This document shows positions 6,954-11,530 of a stretch of 11,530 nt of DNA, one piece after another. This stretch comes from Avisuccinivibrio sp964424565 (GTDB lineage Bacteria; Pseudomonadota; Gammaproteobacteria; Enterobacterales; Succinivibrionaceae). The stretch is taken from contig CAYRIZ010000059.1 in NCBI GenBank assembly GCA_964424565.1, positions 1 to 11,530 on the forward strand, read 5' to 3'. The notes beneath the pieces are model-generated. The model was given only the letters and a program-made list of their open reading frames with translations, did no database searches and was not told the origin of the DNA. A program made the position numbers and the translations under genes. How positions within the stretch are numbered: the first letter of the stretch is position 1; each line of letters opens with the position of its first letter.

Positions 6954-7487
6954 TTAGCGGAACCCCTGCATCAGGACTACCTGCCCTTCCTGCAGCGAGC
7001 GCTGTACATCTATAATGCGCTGATTGGCAGAGCCGCGGAAATCAAGCTCCATGGAGTGTCTGGCCTGCACAAAGGGACCGTCTACTACTGCGTCCAGGTA
7101 CTGCAGCAGTTCGCGCCGCATGGGATCTGCGGTCAGCTTGTCAAAAGTATAGCCCGAATAGGACCAGATGTTGTAGCCCTCTTTCCTTAAGATCTCCGAC
7201 AGCACAATCAGCGGTCTGGTCTGAATAAAGGGCTCGCCGCCTGAATAGGTCACGCCCTTGATCAGCGGATTGGCCTTGATCTCCTTATACAGGGCCGACA
7301 GCCTGACTTCCATGCCGCCATTGAGCGGCCAGGTCTGGGGATTGTGACAGCCGTGACAGTGAAAGGGGCAGCCCTGAGTGAATATGGCATAACGGATGCC
7401 CGGACCGTCCACTATGGATTCAGCCACCGCTCCGGCTATACGGAGATAGGTGTTGTCCAGACGGTTGTAATCAAAGGCATCAGCCAT
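6954..7487 (-). CDS. nrdG: NrdG, radical-SAM activase of anaerobic ribonucleotide reductase
   Basis: A 177-residue radical S-adenosylmethionine enzyme. It uses a 4Fe-4S cluster and SAM to abstract a hydrogen from the reductase glycine, switching the enzyme on. The cluster motif is Cys40-x3-Cys44-x2-Cys47 within TQGCPFHCHGCHNP, preceded by ESIVDGPGIRYAIF, the NrdG hallmark; the SAM-binding SGGEPF is at 82-87. E. coli NrdG is about 154 residues, so this one is slightly long. AAGGA lies 6 bases before the ATG. Its partner is normally the C-terminal glycyl loop of NrdD; here that loop is encoded by the small gene immediately upstream, so NrdG is inferred to act on that 53-residue protein when docked on NrdD. 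The gap to the small gene is 37 bases. Confidence 0.96.
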   Translation of the reverse strand: MADAFDYNRLDNTYLRIAGAVAESIVDGPGIRYAIFTQGCPFHCHGCHNPQTWPLNGGMEVRLSALYKEIKANPLIKGVTYSGGEPFIQTRPLIVLSEILRKEGYNIWSYSGYTFDKLTADPMRRELLQYLDAVVDGPFVQARHSMELDFRGSANQRIIDVQRSLQEGQVVLMQGFR

Positions 7488-7524
7488 AAAGCATCCTTAA
7501 GGCAGCAGAAAGCAGATGATGAGA

Positions 7525-7686
7525 TCAGCCCACATGCATGTGCTTGACCCGGTCATGCTCCTCGGCGCGCTTGGCGTCATTGAAGCGGTCGGTGGTGCCG
7601 ACCAGATAACCGGTAACCCGGCGGATGCGTTCAAACTTGACGCCTTCGCCTACAACGCCATTGCGTGCATGCAGTCTAGTAACCAT
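7525..7686 (-). CDS. Separate glycyl-radical subunit of anaerobic ribonucleotide reductase (53 residues)
   Basis: A short gene of 53 residues, found by reading the gap between nrdD and nrdG. Its residues 19-49 (from FERIRRVTGYLVG to DRVKH) match the extreme C-terminus of normal NrdD proteins: E. coli NrdD has RRVCGYLG, then N-x-GK-x-E, then RVKH. Gly26 in R-x-x-G-Y is the residue that would carry the stable radical. The large NrdD next door lacks this motif. The ATG at 7686 has AAGGAG 8 bases upstream and is the only in-frame start: the frame is closed by a TAG at 7758-7756 with no ATG, GTG or TTG between. Inference: it docks on NrdD to complete the active site and is activated by NrdG, like GrcA/YfiD for pyruvate formate-lyase. 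Whether such stand-alone NrdD tails have been described I cannot check. Confidence 0.85.
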   Translation of the reverse strand: MVTRLHARNGVVGEGVKFERIRRVTGYLVGTTDRFNDAKRAEEHDRVKHMHVG

Positions 7687-7694
7687 AATTAAAG

Positions 7695-7701
7695 CTCCTT
7701 C
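7695..7701 (-). promoter_or_regulatory. Strong ribosome binding site of the glycyl-radical gene
   Basis: GAAGGAG on the minus strand, 8 bases before the ATG at 7686. It is the best Shine-Dalgarno match among the three nrd genes; nrdD has only GGAAG two bases before its ATG. This supports independent and perhaps higher translation of the small subunit. Confidence 0.75.
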
Positions 7702-7765
7702 AAGTGTAAATAATGTTATTGTGCTCTGCCGTAATTCCCTGCGGCGTATACATACCTATCTTCCA

Positions 7766-10048
7766 TCAGCCGCGGCAGATGCAGTCCACACCCAGCTTGC
7801 TCAGCCGCTCAATGGTCACACCCTCGCCGTCACGGCGGCCGCACTTGGGGCAGACATCATTGATCACGCCTACATAGCCGCATACAGGGCAGCGGTCCAC
7901 CGGATGATTGATGGAGCCGTAGCCTATGCCGCATTCCTTCATATAGAGGATGACACTTTCAAAAGCATCCACATTGCGGGTCAAATCACCGTCCATTTCC
8001 ACATAGGAAATGGCGCCGGCATTGCACAGGGCATGATAAGGTCCTTCAATGCGCAATTTGTCTGCGGCCGAAATATTGTAGTAGACCGGCACATGGAAGG
8101 AGTTGGTGTAGTACTGACGATCCGTGATGCCGGGCAGACTGCCGTAGATTTTGCGGTCTATTTTCACAAAGCGGCCGGACAGCCCCTCAGCCGGGGTGGA
8201 GAACAAGGAGAAGTTAAGTCCGCTCTGATCGGCCTTGCGGTCCATGAAATCGCGCATGTGACCGATGATTTCCAGACCCAGCTTCTGGGCTTCCTCGCTC
8301 TCGCCGTGATGTTTGCCCATGAGAGCCACCAGCGTCTCAGCCAGGCCGATGAAGCCTATGGAAAGCGAGCCGTTTTTGATCACATCGCCTATGGTGTCAT
8401 CCAGGTTCAGGCGCTCGGAATCTATCCATACTCCCTGCCCCATCAGGAAGGGATAATTATAAACGTGTTTCTGGGCTATGATGTCAAAACGATCCAGCAG
8501 CTGCACGCAGACCATTTCCATTACCTTATCCAGGCTGTCAAAGAAATGGCTGACGGAGCCGTGGGCTTCTATGCCCAGGCGCGGCAGATTGACCGAGGTA
8601 AAGGACAAATTGCCGCGGCCGGGGATAATCTGCTTGCTCTGGTCATAGACATTGCCGAACACCCTGGTACGGCAGCCCATTACCGCCACTTCAGTCTCGG
8701 GCCTGCCGGGCTGATAGTACTGCATGTTGTAGGGCGCATCGAGGAAGGAGAAGTTCGGGAACAGTCTCTTGGCCGATACGGCGCAGGCCAGACGGAACAG
8801 ATCATAGTTGGGATCGCCGGCCTTGGTATTGATGCCGTCCTTGACCTTGAAGATCTGTACCGGGAAGATGGGGGTTTCACCGCCGCCCAGGCCGGCGTCA
8901 GTGGCCAGCAGCACATTTTTCATGATCATGCGCTGCTCGGGAGTGGTGCCGGTACCGTAATTAATGGAGGAGAAAGGCACCTGCGCGCCGGCGCGTGACT
9001 GCATGGAGTTGAGATTGTGGATCACAGCCTCCATGGCCTGATAGGTCTCACGCTCGGTAAGCTTCAGGCTCTCGTTCATGATGTAGTTCAGCAGAGCCGG
9101 CAGATCATCTCCCTGATACAAATCCCCTATGCTCTTTTCCACCTCGGCGCGCAGCACGGCCTGACTGTGCTCAGTCAGCAGGCTGTTTTCCTGTTTGTAC
9201 AGCGCCAGGCCGAAATCGCGCAGCGGCTGCACCGCAAAATCATCGCGGCGCAGGGAGATCTGTATGACCTTGCCCAAATGCTTGAGATAGGAAATGGCCA
9301 CATAGGGAGCCAGATCGTATTCAAACATAGGAATGGACTGACCGCCGTGCATGTCATTTTGATTGGACTGTATGGCTATGCAGCACAAAGCGGCGGCGGA
9401 CTGTATGGACTGCGGCTCACGCAGGAAGCCGTGACCGGTGGAAAAACCGCGCTCAAACAAATTCTTCAGGCTGATCTGACAGCAGTTGATGGTCAGCAGA
9501 TAAAAGTCCAGATCATGAATATGTATAGTGCCGTTGGCATGGGCCAGGGCGTGCTCGGGCTTCAAGACATAGCGCTTGACGAAATCCTTGGCGCCCTCGG
9601 AGCCGAAGCGCAGCATCATCCCCATAGGGGCATTGGCATCTATATTGGCATTTTCACGCTTCAAATCCATATCGGCGGTGGACTTGGAGGTCAGGTCGCG
9701 GTAAATGCGGGTCAGGTCGGCATTGTAATTTCTGATATTGGTACGCCGCTGCCGGTAGAGTATGAAGTTTTTGGCTTCATCGGCCAGATCGTGCCTGATC
9801 AGGACTTTTTCGATCAGATCCTGGGTATGCTCCACGGTAGGTACGCGGTTGACTTCATTTTCCAGCAGTCTTACCACCTCAGCAGTAAGTTTGACCACCA
9901 TATCCTCATCCTGCGGGGTGACATCATCATCAGGATGTACGGACATCAGAGCCTTTTTGATGGCATTGGCTATTTTCTGCTGATTAAAGGCAACCTTGCG
10001 GCCGTCTCTTTTGACAATAAATCTGATCATGGCAAAGCGGTGGTTCAT
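7766..10048 (-). CDS. nrdD: NrdD, class III (anaerobic) ribonucleotide reductase lacking its glycyl-radical tail
   Basis: A 760-residue enzyme that reduces ribonucleotides to deoxyribonucleotides without oxygen. In order: an ATP-cone regulatory domain (about 7-100), then the barrel with GTIHIHDLDFY (173-183), active-site Cys189 in INCCQISL, MHGGQSIP (233-240), a second conserved cysteine (Cys459 in MGCRTRV), and GRGNLSFTSVNLPRLG (477-492). A C-terminal zinc ribbon uses Cys720, Cys723, Cys733 and Cys736. About 16 residues after the last ribbon cysteine other NrdDs have the glycyl loop R-x-x-G-Y; here the chain reads GEGVTIERLSKLG and stops after a Cys-x-Cys tail (Cys756, Cys758). The loop is encoded by the next gene. 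Start: ATG 10048 (GGAAG just upstream) rather than TTG 10057 or ATG 10030. First gene of the minus-strand run. Confidence 0.95.
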   Translation of the reverse strand: MNHRFAMIRFIVKRDGRKVAFNQQKIANAIKKALMSVHPDDDVTPQDEDMVVKLTAEVVRLLENEVNRVPTVEHTQDLIEKVLIRHDLADEAKNFILYRQRRTNIRNYNADLTRIYRDLTSKSTADMDLKRENANIDANAPMGMMLRFGSEGAKDFVKRYVLKPEHALAHANGTIHIHDLDFYLLTINCCQISLKNLFERGFSTGHGFLREPQSIQSAAALCCIAIQSNQNDMHGGQSIPMFEYDLAPYVAISYLKHLGKVIQISLRRDDFAVQPLRDFGLALYKQENSLLTEHSQAVLRAEVEKSIGDLYQGDDLPALLNYIMNESLKLTERETYQAMEAVIHNLNSMQSRAGAQVPFSSINYGTGTTPEQRMIMKNVLLATDAGLGGGETPIFPVQIFKVKDGINTKAGDPNYDLFRLACAVSAKRLFPNFSFLDAPYNMQYYQPGRPETEVAVMGCRTRVFGNVYDQSKQIIPGRGNLSFTSVNLPRLGIEAHGSVSHFFDSLDKVMEMVCVQLLDRFDIIAQKHVYNYPFLMGQGVWIDSERLNLDDTIGDVIKNGSLSIGFIGLAETLVALMGKHHGESEEAQKLGLEIIGHMRDFMDRKADQSGLNFSLFSTPAEGLSGRFVKIDRKIYGSLPGITDRQYYTNSFHVPVYYNISAADKLRIEGPYHALCNAGAISYVEMDGDLTRNVDAFESVILYMKECGIGYGSINHPVDRCPVCGYVGVINDVCPKCGRRDGEGVTIERLSKLGVDCICRG

Positions 10049-10073
10049 TTCTTCCAAGTAAAATTTCGGAACA

Positions 10074-10145
10074 TGATCTTAACGGCCCAAACCCCAAAGA
10101 TCAAGAATAGCAAGGCTACGCAAACGGCAGCAGCAGCCTGATCTT
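10074..10145. promoter_or_regulatory. Three TGATCTT elements upstream of nrdD (possible operator)
   Basis: TGATCTT occurs at 10074-10080 and 10139-10145, and its exact complement AAGATCA at 10097-10103. The first two form a 7-bp inverted repeat with a 16-base spacer, 26-55 bases before the nrdD ATG. No consensus NrdR box or full FNR site is seen, and no clear -35/-10 pair for nrdD was found. The regulatory role is speculative. Confidence 0.25.
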
Positions 10146-10229
10146 GCTCGGAAAATTTCCTTTAAAATCAAGTATTTAGTTTTGGGGCCAAACACAGCCC
10201 ACGGCGTGGAAACCGCCTGCGGGCGGGGT

Positions 10230-10259
10230 TTGCCGGCCTTTTGCCCCCGGCTTTATAAG
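10230..10259 (+). promoter_or_regulatory. Candidate sigma-70 promoter for earP
   Basis: TTGCCG (10230-10235, four of six) and TATAAG (10254-10259, five of six) with an 18-base spacer. Transcription would begin near 10266 and give a leader of about 130 bases that contains the hairpin at 10291-10327. Confidence 0.4.
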
Positions 10260-10290
10260 TTGTGATTCAAAGTGCAAAATTTTTTCAGCC

Positions 10291-10327
10291 GGCCCCCTCA
10301 GGAGAGAGGCTGCCTCATCAGGGGGCC
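10291..10327 (+). repeat. GC-rich hairpin in the earP leader
   Basis: GGCCCCCT (10291-10298) pairs exactly with AGGGGGCC (10320-10327). The 21-base interval contains an inner GAGG-CTG-CCTC hairpin (10306-10316). No T-tract follows on either strand, so it is not a simple terminator. It sits about 70 bases before the earP ATG and could be a leader structure; no known riboswitch class is recognised. Confidence 0.5.
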
Positions 10328-10394
10328 AGGTTGCACCCCGGGCCTTAAATTGTGCTAAGGTGTCGGCTGTTTTTGGAACATCCCAGGGAAAACT

Positions 10395-11465
10395 ATGCTG
10401 ATTGATATCTACTGCCGGGTGATCGACAACTACGGTGACGCCGGCGTCTGTCTGCGCCTGGCCCGGCTGCTTAAACAGGCCGGGGTACAGGTGCATTTGT
10501 TCTGCGATGATCTCAGAGTGCTGCGCACCATAGCCCTGCCGGACGATGATGACGGCAGACTGCTCACCTTTCTGCCCTTTGAGGCCGAGGTGGATTATCA
10601 GGCTGATGCCGTGGTTGAGGCTTTTCTGTGCCATCTGCCGCCGCAGCGCGCCGCAGCAGTGGCGGCTGACGGGACTTTGGTGATCTGCCTTGATTACCTG
10701 TCGGCTGAAAGCTGGGTGGAGGATTTTCACGGTCTGCGCTCGCCCGGGCAGTTTGCAAACTGCTATTACTTTTATCCCGGCTTTACCGCCCGCACCGGCG
10801 GCCTGATGCTGGATCCTCAGCTGCGACAGCTCGCCTCCCTGCCGCATCCTTATGCTGCAGACGGGGTGCGCCGGGCTACGCTGTTTTCCTATCACAACAA
10901 GGCTCTGGCCGGACTGGTGGAGCTGCTGCAGCGCTCGGCACTGCCCACCGAGATCACTGTCTTTGCCGGTCTGCCGCTGGATAATGTCAATGAGCTTTAT
11001 GATTTTGCCCTGCAGCCTGGCGACAGCAGGCAGCTGGGGGCGGTGACCTTTCAGGCGGCAGCCATGACCTCACAGCAGGGGTACGATCAGCTCCTCTGCC
11101 GCTCCGATTTGAATTTGGTGCGCGGCGAGGACAGTATTGTGCGGGCAGCCTGCTGCGGCCGGCCTTTCCTTTGGCAGATTTATCCTCAGGATGAGGATGC
11201 CCATCTGGTCAAACTGCAGGCCTTTTGGCAGCTGATGAGCACCTACGGTACTGCGGAGATGGAGGAGCTGCAGCAGACCGCCGCCAAGCTGCAGGAGCTG
11301 ATGCTGTTTTACAATGGCAGCGGAGCATTGCCGGCACTGGACTTTGACCGCTTTGAGAGGCAGTGGCGCAGGTTGTGTTTTAACTTTCAGCAGTATCTTC
11401 ATACCCTGCCGCTGCTGTCGGACAGTCTGCTGGCTTTTGTGCAGCAGCACCGCAGTGCGATCTGA
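10395..11465 (+). CDS. earP: EarP, EF-P arginine rhamnosyltransferase
   Basis: A 356-residue inverting glycosyltransferase that transfers rhamnose from dTDP-rhamnose to an arginine of elongation factor P, enabling EF-P to relieve ribosome stalling at polyproline. The N-terminal signature CRVIDNYGDAGVCLRLARLL (7-26) holds Asp11 and Asp15, matching the two essential aspartates known for EarP. LDYLSAESWVEDFHGLRSP (99-117) is typical of the family, and the nucleotide-sugar site LVRGEDSIVRA (241-251) holds Glu245, matching the conserved catalytic glutamate. RPFLWQIYPQDEDAHLVKL follows (256-274). Length is slightly below the usual 370-390. AGGGA lies 6-8 bases before the ATG. The gene efp is usually adjacent but does not begin within the 65 bases left in the window. 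The presence of EarP implies an EF-P with arginine at the modification site and a dTDP-rhamnose pathway elsewhere in the genome. Confidence 0.93.
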   Translation: MLIDIYCRVIDNYGDAGVCLRLARLLKQAGVQVHLFCDDLRVLRTIALPDDDDGRLLTFLPFEAEVDYQADAVVEAFLCHLPPQRAAAVAADGTLVICLDYLSAESWVEDFHGLRSPGQFANCYYFYPGFTARTGGLMLDPQLRQLASLPHPYAADGVRRATLFSYHNKALAGLVELLQRSALPTEITVFAGLPLDNVNELYDFALQPGDSRQLGAVTFQAAAMTSQQGYDQLLCRSDLNLVRGEDSIVRAACCGRPFLWQIYPQDEDAHLVKLQAFWQLMSTYGTAEMEELQQTAAKLQELMLFYNGSGALPALDFDRFERQWRRLCFNFQQYLHTLPLLSDSLLAFVQQHRSAI

Positions 11466-11509
11466 GGCGTATAGTTCCAGGGTGATTGCATAAATTAAAG
11501 CCAGCAGCC

Positions 11510-11530
11510 AGTCTGCTGATGGTGCAGACT
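11510..11530 (+). terminator. Possible terminator hairpin after earP, cut by the window edge
   Basis: AGTCTGC (11510-11516) pairs exactly with GCAGACT (11524-11530) around a 7-base loop, 45 bases after the earP stop. Any T-tract would lie beyond the window, so its role is open. Confidence 0.35.

Noticed and set aside
7625..8998. A 457-residue plus-strand open frame opposite nrdD, and a 374-residue one at 9017-10141
   Set aside because: They lie antisense to the confidently identified nrdD and are shadow frames produced by its codon bias; no domain or start signal supports them.
10154..10164. Palindrome GGAAAATTTCC before nrdD as an operator
   Set aside because: It is an isolated AT-centred 11-mer that is likely to arise by chance, with no second copy nearby.
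10160..10175. FNR site upstream of nrdD (TTGAT half-site on the minus strand, with another near 10104)
   Set aside because: Only the left half of TTGAT-N4-ATCAA is present at either place; the right half does not match, so a full site is not supported.
10209..10231. Hairpin AAACCGCC...GGCGGGGTTT as a terminator
   Set aside because: The stem needs a two-base bulge, only three T follow, and no gene ends upstream of it on either strand.

Overview
The window looks like chromosomal DNA of a gammaproteobacterium-like organism with a fermentative or anaerobic lifestyle. The evidence is a PqiABC envelope lipid-transport operon, an EarP arginine rhamnosyltransferase (typical of beta/gammaproteobacteria) and an oxygen-sensitive class III ribonucleotide reductase. 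Genus cannot be decided from the sequence; a gut Succinivibrionaceae/Aeromonadales-type organism is a guess. All genes seen are intact and share similar GC-rich composition; no transposase, phage gene, CRISPR array, rRNA or tRNA was found.

Layout. Positions 1-880 hold no convincing gene. They contain two tandem copies of a roughly 438-bp unit packed with GTGGGAAAC motifs in both orientations, several perfect hairpins, and helically spaced motif arrays. A PfkB-family sugar kinase (957-1871, minus) ends in a clear intrinsic terminator. A divergent intergenic region separates it from a membrane-anchored metallophosphoesterase (2222-3343, plus). Next comes a long minus-strand gene run, read from right to left: nrdD (10048-7766), a 53-residue gene carrying the glycyl-radical motif (7686-7525), nrdG (7487-6954), pqiA (6926-5640), pqiB (5595-3946) and pqiC (3949-3368). 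Gaps in it are 79, 37, 27 and 44 bases, then a 4-base overlap. It ends in a terminator that overlaps the last codons of the metallophosphoesterase gene. To the right, after a 346-base divergent spacer, lies earP (10395-11465, plus); its usual partner efp is not inside the window.

The most interesting system is the anaerobic ribonucleotide reductase. NrdD has the ATP-cone, the catalytic core, the active-site cysteines and the zinc ribbon, but it stops before the glycyl-radical loop, the element that makes this enzyme work. That loop (motif R-V-T-G-Y and the following R-V-K-H tail) is encoded by a separate 53-residue gene with its own strong ribosome binding site, placed between nrdD and the activase gene nrdG. 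A single frameshift cannot join the two, because the small gene's frame contains a stop just after the nrdD stop. The inference is a two-piece class III reductase with a detachable radical subunit, comparable in concept to the GrcA/YfiD spare part of pyruvate formate-lyase.
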